Source: Batkoa obscura (Eukaryota > Entomophthoromycota > Entomophthoromycetes > Entomophthorales > Batkoaceae). Taken from it: DNA of 64,000 nt. The notes below the pieces were generated by a model that worked only from the letters and a program-made list of their open reading frames with translations, was not told the DNA's origin and made no database searches. Made by a program: the position numbers and the translations under genes. Location: assembly GCA_030770535.1 (NCBI GenBank), contig JASVEC010000013.1, positions 1,116,001 to 1,180,000 on the forward strand, written 5' to 3'. Shown here one piece after another: positions 1 to 9,431 of the stretch; the first letter of the stretch is position 1; every line of letters starts with the position of its first letter.

Positions 1-2
1 AC

Positions 3-3000
3 ACGCTTTCAAAATTTGACCCCTCTACCCTCATCCTAGCACTACCTTCCAAAATTCGTGGCAGACCCAAGAAGAAAAAGGTTCCCGTCGTTGAAATTCC
101 TAAAGTCATTCCACGTCGAATTGATAAGTCACCTGATAACTCTATCAATGCCCCTGATTCTGCCTTGATAAATGAAATTGCTAAACCTTACATTTCACAA
201 TTATCCGATTTATCCAAACTGTCCCTTACACAAAGTGAACTAGATAATACACACCAGTGGTTAACTAATGTTACCATCCCAATTCCTCTAGACAAAATCC
301 TAACTGGAGAATCAGACTTAGCAATTGCATTTAGAAACATCATTAGAGAATATCAGAATCCAAATAAACAGATCCTCTTAGTAAACCTCGATGCCAAAGC
401 CAACTCCACCGATTGTACTTACATTAATGCGTCGATTTACAAAAAAAATGTGCGTATAATATTAGATAGCGGAGCTCCCATCAATTTCATATCGAGTCGT
501 CTGGTAAAACGATTACCCTTTAAACCGGATATAGATTGTTCGGACACCTTCGGTACAGCCGGAACCGGAACCGTCACGGCACTAGGAGCATACTCATCAA
601 TCCCTATTAAGTTTGGAAAGCTAACTTTAGCCTTTCCAGCGATAGTGTTGGAAAGCGAAGGTTACGACTTCCTCCTAGGCACCGAATTCTTTGTGAAACA
701 TGGTTGCCAATTATTGTACGATCAAAATATCTTAAAAGTATTAGATCAATCCATTCCAATGTACTACAATAAGCCAAGGAACCTAACCATTAACAACATA
801 AGCAACAAAACTCCTGACTGTCGTATAATGAGCTATCGGACTAACAATAAATCAGTTGACGTTACTCTCTGCGGATTAGAATCTGTGATTTATCAATATC
901 CAGATATAGCATATAAGCAGTCTGGAATCCCCATTATTTCCCCTAAGAACTTACTAATACCGCCTAAATCACAGGTAGTACTAGACACCGAAATCTCATT
1001 ATGGGTACCTAAGGAGTTCCATCTATCTATATACAGTATAGAAAGTGTTTCAAGATTAGAACCTCTAACTATGCCCGGGATTTTAGGTAATAACATGAAT
1101 GAGACTATAAAACTACTGCTTGCCAACATTACCGAAAAAGATATCAAAATCTCTAGAGGTCAACAGGTTGGTACAATCCACGTAGAAAATAACATTGTGA
1201 TTAATACTTTCAGTAAATTTGCAACACTAGAAGAATTCCAAATTTATGAAGAAGCCCCTAATAACCAAACCCTGTTTGTTGAGAAAGACACTATTAAACA
1301 TCTAAACCCAGATGAACAACTTCAATTTTATAAATTGCTGGAAGAATATAAAGACGTCTTTGCAACTTCAGAAGAAGATATTGGCTGTGCCCGCAATACT
1401 AAACATAAAGTATATACATGTGATTCACTACCTGTTGCAACTAAAGCATATCGTAAATCTCAGTCTGAACTTAAGGCAGAACGAGAAGAAGTCCAAAAAC
1501 TTTTAAGATTAGGTTTGATTATCCCTTCAAATAGTCCATGGGCCTCTCCCCTTATGATTGTTAAGAAAAAAGATGGAACTAATAGAGTAGTTATGGACTA
1601 TAGGAAACTCAACAAAATCACAAAGAAGGATGTATATCCACTACCCAGAATAGATGATGCTGTTGACCGCTTACAAGGTGCAAAATACTTTTCAGCAATG
1701 GATCTAATCTCAGGATACTGGCAGGTAGAAATGGATCCGGAAGACCAAGAGAAATGCGCTTTGATTACTTCCGAAGGACTATTTCAACCAACGAGGATGC
1801 CACAAGGCCTTTCAAACGCTCCTGCTACACTCCAACGTCTTATGGATAATACACTAGGTGATCTTAAGCTCTCATGTGTACTAATTTACTTAGACGACTT
1901 GAATGTGTTCTCGAAGACTTTCGTGGATCACCTAAATCACCTTAAAGCAGTATTCGAACGTCTTCGCCAAGCTAACTTAAAGTTAAAGCCAAAAAAATGC
2001 TCATTTTTCCAAACTAGTCTGGAATTTTTAGGCTACAAGGTCTCTGACAAAGGTTTAGCTCCTATTCCTAATAAATTAGATGCAGTAAAAGAGCTTTTCC
2101 CCCCAACTACGATGAGAGAAGTACAAGTATTCCTCGGACTAATGAATTACTACCGAAGATTTATAAAAGATTTTTCGAACTTAGCCACTCCACTATTCCA
2201 ATTGTTAAAGAAAGAAGTCAAGTTTCAATGGAAAGAAGAACACCAACAAGCCTTTGAAGAACTTCGCGATAAGCTGCTTAACGCCCCAGTGTTGATGTTT
2301 CCAAATTTCTCAAAGCCCTTCTCCCTGCATACCGACGCTAGCCTAACGGCAGTTGGAGGTGTTTTAAGTCAACTGGATGATGACAACTGCGAGCATCCAA
2401 TAGCTTATACCTCTAGAACCTTATCGAAGCATGAGAGGAATTACACTACGACAGAGAAGGAATGCCTTGCAATTATTCATGCTATAAAGGCATTTAGACC
2501 GTATATCTATGGCACTCACTTTACTGTTATTACCGACCATGTTTCCCTAAAGTGGTTATATTCAATCACTAATCCTGAAGGACGTCTAGCTAGGTGGGCT
2601 CTAAAACTACAATCGTATAGTTTTGATATAGTATATAAGCCAGGTAAAGATCACCAAAATGCAGATGGGCTTAGTAGGTTACCCAGGATCTGTCTAGCCA
2701 CCCCCATAGATGATGATCTGTACAACCTATTGGGTAATAAAAATAAGTGGCCGCAACAACAACCTGAGCTTAAACAATGGCTTGAGAAAAATGCCCAGAA
2801 TATCATTGTCAAAAGTAATGCATTGTACAAAAAGATTAAAGGAACATATATTCCGTATATTAAGCCTTCTTCGCGGCTATCTGCATGTCAACAGTTTCAC
2901 AATGTGATCTGCGGGCATTCAGCCTTCCAAAAAACATATGACACCATGAAAGTTTCCTGCTATTGGGAATCAATGATACCAGACTTAGAAGACTTCATAA

Positions 3001-3923
3001 ATAATTGTGATGTTTGTAAAAGAGAACAAAGTAGGATAAAAGTAACAGCTTACAAGTTTATTTTACCTAAACATGCATTCCACACGGTAAGTATAGATGT
3101 GATAGGCCCTCTTTGTGAAGCTTCTTCAGTAAGAGGAAATAAGTATATCGTTGTAGCTATAGACCATCTAACTAAGTGGGTTGAAGCTAGAGCAATACCA
3201 AACCAGACTTCCTTCCACATATCTAAATTTATATATGAAGATATTATTTGTAGACATGGAAGCCCACAGGTGATACTTACCGATAATGCTGCCAATTTTG
3301 TTAATCTAGTTCTCCCAAAATTAGCCAGACTAATGGCCATAAGACATTCTACTGCAGCTCCGTATCATCCAGAAACTAATGGAATGGTTGAGAGAGTAAA
3401 CGGTACACTAATACGTATACTAAGAAAACTAGCTTTTGACAAAACTAGCTGTTGGGATGAATATCTACATTCCGCTATTTTAGCATATAGATATTCAGTA
3501 CACAGTATTACTAAAAAGTCTCCTTTTATTATGCTTTATGGGAGACACCCTGGGCTCCCCATATCTTTTGCCCCTTTAATCGCTAAACAAGGCGAGATAA
3601 GCCCTGACATATACTTGGCTAAACTAACAAAAAAATTGATAGCTATCCAAGTTGAAGCCTTTAACGCATTAACAGATTCGAAGATAAAGAGGTATCAGCA
3701 AGATATGTCCAGACTTCCTAGTCTAGCCACTTTCAAGGTAGGAGATATTGTTTATTTGTATCCTTCCTACAACCAACCTAGAAAAAATAAACTGGCACTG
3801 AAATGGGACGGACCATATGAAATCATACATAAACACTTGTATGATAGCTATTCGATTAAACATAAAGGAACAAGCGTCATTTATAATCGAGTCCATGCCA
3901 AGTTTCTCAAATCAGCAATGTGA
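3..3923 (+). CDS. Gag-Pol/Pol polyprotein of Ty3/gypsy element (5' end outside window)
   Basis: The frame is open from the first complete codon at position 3, so the real start is upstream. Domains in order: an aspartic protease with the DSGA motif near nt 465; reverse transcriptase with the YLDD box near nt 1890; an RNase H block beginning LHTDAS near nt 2330; an H2C2 integrase zinc-binding region near nt 2920-3030; and the integrase core with IDVIGPL near nt 3090, ILTDNAANF near nt 3280 and PYHPETNGMVERVNG near nt 3360. A C-terminal segment around KWDGPYEI closes the protein. Family knowledge: this polyprotein matures the particle, copies the RNA and inserts the cDNA. No chromodomain was recognised. 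Confidence 0.95.
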   Translation, partial: TLSKFDPSTLILALPSKIRGRPKKKKVPVVEIPKVIPRRIDKSPDNSINAPDSALINEIAKPYISQLSDLSKLSLTQSELDNTHQWLTNVTIPIPLDKILTGESDLAIAFRNIIREYQNPNKQILLVNLDAKANSTDCTYINASIYKKNVRIILDSGAPINFISSRLVKRLPFKPDIDCSDTFGTAGTGTVTALGAYSSIPIKFGKLTLAFPAIVLESEGYDFLLGTEFFVKHGCQLLYDQNILKVLDQSIPMYYNKPRNLTINNISNKTPDCRIMSYRTNNKSVDVTLCGLESVIYQYPDIAYKQSGIPIISPKNLLIPPKSQVVLDTEISLWVPKEFHLSIYSIESVSRLEPLTMPGILGNNMNETIKLLLANITEKDIKISRGQQVGTIHVENNIVINTFSKFATLEEFQIYEEAPNNQTLFVEKDTIKHLNPDEQLQFYKLLEEYKDVFATSEEDIGCARNTKHKVYTCDSLPVATKAYRKSQSELKAEREEVQKLLRLGLIIPSNSPWASPLMIVKKKDGTNRVVMDYRKLNKITKKDVYPLPRIDDAVDRLQGAKYFSAMDLISGYWQVEMDPEDQEKCALITSEGLFQPTRMPQGLSNAPATLQRLMDNTLGDLKLSCVLIYLDDLNVFSKTFVDHLNHLKAVFERLRQANLKLKPKKCSFFQTSLEFLGYKVSDKGLAPIPNKLDAVKELFPPTTMREVQVFLGLMNYYRRFIKDFSNLATPLFQLLKKEVKFQWKEEHQQAFEELRDKLLNAPVLMFPNFSKPFSLHTDASLTAVGGVLSQLDDDNCEHPIAYTSRTLSKHERNYTTTEKECLAIIHAIKAFRPYIYGTHFTVITDHVSLKWLYSITNPEGRLARWALKLQSYSFDIVYKPGKDHQNADGLSRLPRICLATPIDDDLYNLLGNKNKWPQQQPELKQWLEKNAQNIIVKSNALYKKIKGTYIPYIKPSSRLSACQQFHNVICGHSAFQKTYDTMKVSCYWESMIPDLEDFINNCDVCKREQSRIKVTAYKFILPKHAFHTVSIDVIGPLCEASSVRGNKYIVVAIDHLTKWVEARAIPNQTSFHISKFIYEDIICRHGSPQVILTDNAANFVNLVLPKLARLMAIRHSTAAPYHPETNGMVERVNGTLIRILRKLAFDKTSCWDEYLHSAILAYRYSVHSITKKSPFIMLYGRHPGLPISFAPLIAKQGEISPDIYLAKLTKKLIAIQVEAFNALTDSKIKRYQQDMSRLPSLATFKVGDIVYLYPSYNQPRKNKLALKWDGPYEIIHKHLYDSYSIKHKGTSVIYNRVHAKFLKSAM

Positions 3924-3997
3924 TTCAATGAGTACAATTCGTAACTAGTCAAATTGCTCTTGGTAAGTAAATCATAAAAATTCACTACATCAAATCA

Positions 3998-4009
3998 TAG
4001 GGAGGGAAA
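3998..4009 (+). other. Polypurine tract of the gypsy element
   Basis: An almost pure A/G run (AGGGAGGGAAA) abuts the TG that opens the LTR at 4010. This is the expected position of the plus-strand DNA priming site in LTR retroelements. Confidence 0.8.
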
Positions 4010-4477
4010 TGTGAAATATTGCTTTATTTAGCTCTCGGATTGATTATAACGCAACAATCACTTAAGTTGCTGTGTTCTCAAGTTCAAATACAATCAAGTC
4101 AGAGTCCCTTATTTTGATTTGCTGCGAGAATTTCTAACTTCATATTGCAAGGAATAACATCCTCTCGTATTAATATCCATATTTATTGGAGTATAAAAGA
4201 GATTCTTCAATATGATAACTCCAGGTTTTTTTTTAATTGGATTACTCCCTGATAACGTATCATTAATAAAGTCACTAAGTCTTTCTGACAACATCTGATA
4301 TAGATTTTATAGTAGTATCTTCCATTGTATTTGTTTTACATAATTTGTAGCTTACTACATACTATTTCTATTAAGTTAAGTCTACCTTAGTTATATAAAC
4401 TAAGACCCTTCGACTCAAGGCAAGTTAATTAAGCAAGAGTAGCTTTTAACTTCGGCCACTAAGTATCAACTTTCACA
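4010..4477 (+). repeat. 3' LTR of the Ty3/gypsy element
   Basis: A 468-bp LTR opening TGTGAAATATTG and closing CAACTTTCACA, with the short terminal inversion TGTGAAA/TTTCACA. A TATAAAAG box lies near 4191. Related LTR copies occur at 17836, 19094, 40336, 44302 and 46764, which confirms it as a repeat family. Confidence 0.93.
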
Positions 4478-4534
4478 GCTATTTGAGTGGAAAGATTGTT
4501 AGTAAAATTCCTAAACAAAAAAATACATCCTCAT
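4478..4534 (+). mobile_element. Right half of a GGGGRTG MITE, split by the gypsy insertion
   Basis: Sequence from the central GCTATTTGAGTGGAAAG motif to the ACATCC terminus, matching the right half of the intact copies. It starts exactly where the LTR ends, so the retroelement landed in the middle of this MITE. The left half would lie before the window. Confidence 0.85.
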
Positions 4535-4610
4535 TAGAGACTTACGAATTTAAAAACTTAAAATTTGGATTAATTTCTAGTTAAATTCTAAAACCAATTC
4601 GGACACCCCC
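4535..4610 (-). mobile_element. 5' terminal fragment of the GGGGGTGTCCG DNA transposon
   Basis: 76 bp that match, in reverse complement, the first ~75 bp of the transposon at 44133, ending in ACCAATTCGGACACCCCC followed by ATAT. Only the end of the element is present. Confidence 0.8.
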
Positions 4611-5763
4611 ATATAAGAATAAAAATTGTTGTAAATAATATTGACTCGACTGTATAGTTTTTCTAGTGCTTATTTCATTGAAAGTATCATAGAATGCCAA
4701 AGTTTATGCTACTGAAAGTTAAACAGATTGAGTTTTTTCAAAAAGATTGTTCACAACATGTAATAAATTAATTGCTAAAAATCGATTATACTGTTATTTA
4801 AGCTAAGATCTTTAATATAACTGATAATATTCATGAAAGCATTATATATATGTGAACAACCATTAAAACGCAGCTAAAGAGTATACCAGATTAAATTGAT
4901 TTTGACTTAAAATATACTTATAAATGAATAAAAAACTATTATAAAATTTTGTAAAAAAATAAATAGTAATAAGTAGAAAAAATATTTAAAATTTAACAAC
5001 TAACTTTCAAACAACGTTTATTATAATTTGATATTAATATTATAAAATTAATGTAAAATTTAAAAGTTCAAAGTTTTTAGCTGGAAATTAATCAATTTTA
5101 AAATGTATCCGAATATATATTTTAACCTAATTATTGGTAGTTATTAACACTTAATAATATTATCAATAAACTAAATATTTAAACATTTAGAATCCTTATA
5201 CCTATATTTATGTCTATACATTTGTTTTGTTATAACTGTTTAAAAAACATTACGAAAATGCTTGAGGTCTATAATTCATACATGTATCAAAAAAATACTT
5301 GTAATTTTATATATTCTTAGTGTTTCATTAAATTTATAAACGATATTTTATTAATATTATAAAAATCAAATTATTAATGTTTCATTATTAAAATGATATA
5401 ACATTAATGAAATCAATCAAGTAATAATCAACCAAATAAGATAAAACAAACGTAGGTATACTTGGCTTTCATAATAAATAATTAGCAAATGAGGGAAAAG
5501 GGAGAGAACAAGTAATTTCAACTCAAACTCAATGAGAAAAAACTGGGCAATTTGAATTTAAGAAAGGGACCAATCAATTTCGCACCTTAATTTTAAAGGG
5601 ATTGAAAAAAGTAAAAAAAGAAAGTTGAGAGTTTCAGTTTAAGAAAAAGTAAAGTTGATAGAATGAATATTAATATATTAAATAAAGAAATAGCTTTTTG
5701 AACTTTTTAAAATTTTATTGTATCTTTATATTAATTGATTTATTAGATTTCATTTTAATTAAT
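4611..5763. other. Intergenic, no gene seen
   Basis: A very A+T-rich stretch between the transposon remnant and the chitinase gene. No ORF with protein character, RNA gene or clear repeat was seen. The last ~300 bp are purine-rich on the plus strand and probably hold the chitinase promoter and leader. Confidence 0.5.
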
Positions 5764-8175
5764 ATGTTCAACTACTCATTATTAAATTTATTACTATATT
5801 TTAACTTAATAGTTAATTTAAAAGCCTTTAATCTAACTTCAAAAAACAATTTAGTAGCTTATTGGGGCCAAAACTCATACGGAAATAGTGAAGAAGCACA
5901 CAAAGATTCTCATGAGAGACCTATGTCTGACTATTGTAAGGATCAAACTTACGATACAATTGTGGTCTCCTTTTTAATTAAATTTAATGCTGAGACAAAA
6001 AATGGGCATCCAATTTTAAATATGGGTAAACATTGTTCTAAAAAATTCCCTAATTCCCTTCACCCTTATTGTCCAGAAGTAGCTGCTGGGATTAAATACT
6101 GCCAAAATCAAGGTAAAAAGGTGCTTTTATCGATGGGCGGATATGCTGGTGATTATACTTTAAAAGACGATGAATCAGCTAAAAACTTTGCTCAAAGGGT
6201 TTGGGACTTATATTTAGGTGGCAAAACGGACCATCGACCCTTTGGAGAAGTAGCTTTAGATGGTATTGATTTAGATATTGAAAAAGGACCTCCAGAATCA
6301 TATGCTGTTTTTAGTAATAAATTGAAAGAAATTATTGATGGCCAGAAAGAAGAAAACAAAAGAGAGTATTTTATTACTGCAGCTCCACAGTGTCCATTCC
6401 CAGATCAATACTTGAAGAATGTATTAGAACACGGCTGGTTAGATGCTGTATTTGTACAATTTTATAACAATGAGTGTGCAATTGGTAAAGATGGATTTAA
6501 CTTTGCAACATGGGATGGTTGGGCAAGGTTTGCATCCAAAAATAAAAATGTAAAGATCTTTTTGGGAGCACCAGGCGGCCCAACAGCTGCCTCTTCTGGT
6601 TATTTAAATTTCCAAGAATTAGAGCCAATTATTAATGAAGTTAAAGAAAAGTATCCTTCGTTTGGAGGAGTTATGCTATGGGATATTTCTCAAGCGGATC
6701 AAAATATATGTCCAGATGTTAAAAAGATTTATTCCGCAGCTGTTTCGCACCTTTTAAAAGGAGAATATGAGATTAAGCAGCCAGGTAATAATAAAATTAA
6801 AGGCGAAAAAGAATCTGAGGATAAAGAGAAAAAGCCTGAAAAAGAAAAAAATGAAAAAGAAAACAATGAAAAAGAAAAAAAGCCTGAAAACCAAGAAGCC
6901 AAAAATAATACCGATAGACTACCCAAGAAAGATCGTGGTATTTTAAACGGTGAGTTGGCTAAAAACAGAATGCCAGATTCTTCATTAATGGATTTAGTTG
7001 AAATACCAAGTGAAGAAGAAATTTCTATGAATGATAGTGGAAGTAGTAATGAAACTAAAGACTCAACTAAAACTTCAGGAAAAACACTGAATGATGAAAA
7101 AGACCAAAACACTAATGAAACCAACGAAAAACAGAAATCGGAAGATAGCAAAAACACTCCTGAAAAACCCAAAGGAACTAAGGATGCCCCTGAAAAACCT
7201 AAAGAAGATAAAGATACTTCAGAAAATACCAAAGAAAAAGAGGATACCCCTAAAGACGGCAAGTTTGAAGAAACTAAGCCATCAGATTCTGTAAATTCTA
7301 CCGTTACAGCAGAAAATTTGCCAAAATTTACGAATAATAGATCCCTAATAGTTAATGCTACTAAACCCAATTCCGTGAAAAATGGTACTGAGGATAATAC
7401 TATGTTAGCTGAAGATATTAAAAAGCAAATAGAAATGATGAAAAATACAACAGATACTTCAAACAATTTTGGTAAAAATTCTACTGAATTAAATCAAAAT
7501 TCCAAAGCAAATTCAACTTCAACTATTTTGCAAAATGAGACTAATACAATAAACACCAAAGAAAAAGAAAGCAAGTTTAATTCTACGAATATTGTTGAAA
7601 AAGAAGCTGCGAAAATAGATTTAAATAAAACAAACTCAACATTACCATCAAATAACGCCCATAATACCACCATTACTGATAAAGATAAGCCTAAAGTAGA
7701 TTTGAGTAAAGCCAATTCCACCGAGATAACTAATGGTAAAAACAATACCGATATTAATACTCAAGGAAAAGAGAGTGAAAAAGTGGATTTAAATAAAAAC
7801 AATTCAACTGAAGCAGTCAAAACAAACTCAACAACTAATTTAGCAAAGGAGAGTGAAAAAGTAAATTTGAATAAATACCCTGTTAATGAGCCTCTTAAGC
7901 TACAGAATGAGGCAAAAAACAATAGTACAATGGCTCCACTAGCTGCTCAAAATAGTACTACTGTGGCGACCCCAACTACTCAAAACAATCCTAAAGAACC
8001 AAACCAACAGGATCATCCAGATGAAGCAAATAAACCCAAGCAAGTTGAAACACCAGTTCCTAACCCTGAGAATAAAAACAATACTAATAGTACCAGTAAG
8101 GAAGATTTAGACACCTTGAAAACCAAGCCGGTTGATTTAAATGGGAACACTAACTCTACAGATAAAGCTAATTGA
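5764..8175 (+). CDS. Secreted class III chitinase (GH18) with long charged/N-glycosylation-rich tail
   Basis: A single-exon gene of 803 codons from the first ATG of the frame; the frame is open upstream but has no earlier ATG. The first ~25 residues are hydrophobic (MFNYSLLNLLLYFNLIVNLK) and resemble a signal peptide. Residues ~29-310 are a GH18 barrel: the N-terminal LVAYWGQNSYG, the strand KVLLSMGGY and the active-site signature DGIDLDIEKG, with the catalytic Glu near residue 173, and GVMLWDISQAD near the end. This is the fungal/plant-type class III group that includes yeast Cts1, which cleaves cell-wall chitin, often at cell separation. The remaining ~490 residues are low complexity: first Lys/Glu repeats, then Asn/Ser/Thr with many N-x-S/T sequons. 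No chitin-binding domain or C-terminal GPI-type hydrophobic segment was seen. Confidence 0.9.
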   Translation: MFNYSLLNLLLYFNLIVNLKAFNLTSKNNLVAYWGQNSYGNSEEAHKDSHERPMSDYCKDQTYDTIVVSFLIKFNAETKNGHPILNMGKHCSKKFPNSLHPYCPEVAAGIKYCQNQGKKVLLSMGGYAGDYTLKDDESAKNFAQRVWDLYLGGKTDHRPFGEVALDGIDLDIEKGPPESYAVFSNKLKEIIDGQKEENKREYFITAAPQCPFPDQYLKNVLEHGWLDAVFVQFYNNECAIGKDGFNFATWDGWARFASKNKNVKIFLGAPGGPTAASSGYLNFQELEPIINEVKEKYPSFGGVMLWDISQADQNICPDVKKIYSAAVSHLLKGEYEIKQPGNNKIKGEKESEDKEKKPEKEKNEKENNEKEKKPENQEAKNNTDRLPKKDRGILNGELAKNRMPDSSLMDLVEIPSEEEISMNDSGSSNETKDSTKTSGKTLNDEKDQNTNETNEKQKSEDSKNTPEKPKGTKDAPEKPKEDKDTSENTKEKEDTPKDGKFEETKPSDSVNSTVTAENLPKFTNNRSLIVNATKPNSVKNGTEDNTMLAEDIKKQIEMMKNTTDTSNNFGKNSTELNQNSKANSTSTILQNETNTINTKEKESKFNSTNIVEKEAAKIDLNKTNSTLPSNNAHNTTITDKDKPKVDLSKANSTEITNGKNNTDINTQGKESEKVDLNKNNSTEAVKTNSTTNLAKESEKVNLNKYPVNEPLKLQNEAKNNSTMAPLAAQNSTTVATPTTQNNPKEPNQQDHPDEANKPKQVETPVPNPENKNNTNSTSKEDLDTLKTKPVDLNGNTNSTDKAN

Positions 8176-8376
8176 TTATATGCCCCACTGCCTACTATAA
8201 TTTTTGTAAAAATTTGTATACTATTTCATAAATTAATTTAATTCGAAAATAAATTTTAATATTTTGAATAAGTGATATTTTTAAATTTACTATTTAAACA
8301 GTCTTTATTTATTATTTATTAAATTTAAACTATTATTTAAAATATAAAAGGCAACCTTTATTCAAGTTTAAAAATA

Positions 8377-8850
8377 CTAATAAAAAGTAGAAAAAGTAGA
8401 AAGAGAACTGTTGTTTTCCTCATCCTTATTTTTACTACTCCTCATCATAGGACTAAATTCTACGGTATCTTTCAGGTTTAAATTAGTTTCGTCTTTAGTA
8501 GATAGCCTTGTAGATTCACTAAAATGTAAGCTTAGACTTGGACTTTGGTTATCGTTAAACGGTGTAGTATTTATAGAAGATTTTAAATCAAAAAAGTCTT
8601 CATTTGCCCTTAAATCCATTTTTTCGGCTACAGTATCATCCTCTTCGATTCCGTTGAGTACTCTTTCTTCACCCTCTAAGCAATAGTATTGATTTAAACA
8701 CTGTATAAAATTAAACTTACTATTTGTATCTGAAACCGAACTTGATAATTTCGCAATTTTAGTAGGCGGAATATTAATTTGATTAGGTTTATAATTGATT
8801 TCAGTTTGAGTGGTACCAGACGCATCATCATTACCTTTTTTAAATATCAC
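8377..8850 (-). CDS. Uncharacterised Ser/Asp/Glu-rich ORF, probably the last exon of a spliced gene
   Basis: A 157-codon open frame on the minus strand ending at 8377. It has no ATG at its upstream end; the frame stays open to about 8900, with a possible TATAG acceptor there, so an upstream exon is likely but I could not place it with confidence. The protein is acidic and serine-rich with no recognised domain. It converges on the chitinase gene with about 200 bp between them. A chance ORF remains possible. Confidence 0.35.
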   Translation of the reverse strand: MIFKKGNDDASGTTQTEINYKPNQINIPPTKIAKLSSSVSDTNSKFNFIQCLNQYYCLEGEERVLNGIEEDDTVAEKMDLRANEDFFDLKSSINTTPFNDNQSPSLSLHFSESTRLSTKDETNLNLKDTVEFSPMMRSSKNKDEENNSSLSTFSTFY

Positions 8851-9431
8851 ACTTATAGATGATTTTCCACGGTTGAATATACCAATGTTCTTTAATATTA
8901 AAAACTATAAAAGGGAGTTTATTATAAGTAAGATGTTTCATTTAAATTACTTTATTGTTTTTTCTTTTATTTTTTTTAGTACTATTCCTAATAAATCGGT
9001 TACATTTTTTATTTTAGCTAAAGAAAACTCAAATTACATTTAATAATTTTCAATTAATTTTGTTTGATTTGTACCTTTATAGTTGAGCTTTAAATGCATT
9101 TATTTTACATTATCGAATGCATTATCTTATCTCAAATATGATCGGATATTAGCCAAACTATAAAAATTAAAATGTCAGTTGTTTAGCAACAAAATAAAAC
9201 AGTATTGTCATTATTTTGTTTCATCAATTTAAAACATAAATTAATATCAATAAAGAATAATAATTAGAAAAAGAATAGTTTATTTACTACGGGTGATTAA
9301 TTATATGTAATATAGAGGTTATACATAAAAGTGCTACAATATCTTTTAAGGAAGAGAATACAATCAATATAATCAGCTTTTAGAGAGAGAAATATACTAT
9401 ATATACTATATATACTATATATAATAGTAAC
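8851..9431. other. Intergenic, mostly featureless
   Basis: A+T-rich DNA separating the uncharacterised ORF and the GATA gene. It may include an unplaced first exon of the minus-strand ORF. Three tandem copies of the 9-mer ACTATATAT lie at 9396-9422, just downstream of the GATA stop codon. Confidence 0.4.

Larger units (their letters stand above)
1..4477 (+). mobile_element. Ty3/gypsy LTR retrotransposon, 3' part
   Basis: This is the downstream portion of a Ty3/gypsy (Metaviridae-type) retroelement; its 5' LTR and the start of gag-pol lie before the window. Visible parts in order are the pol reading frame (3-3923), a short non-coding stretch, a polypurine tract ending at 4009 and a 468-bp 3' LTR at 4010-4477. 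The domain order protease, reverse transcriptase, RNase H, integrase is the one that defines Ty3/gypsy. The visible part looks whole, so the element is probably young, but completeness cannot be judged without its 5' end. It sits inside a copy of the small MITE family, whose right half resumes directly at 4478. Confidence 0.95.

Noticed and set aside
6729-7745. Long minus-strand frames opposite the chitinase tail
   Set aside because: Mirror frames of a low-complexity Lys/Glu/Asn coding region; hydrophobic-looking translation without independent evidence.
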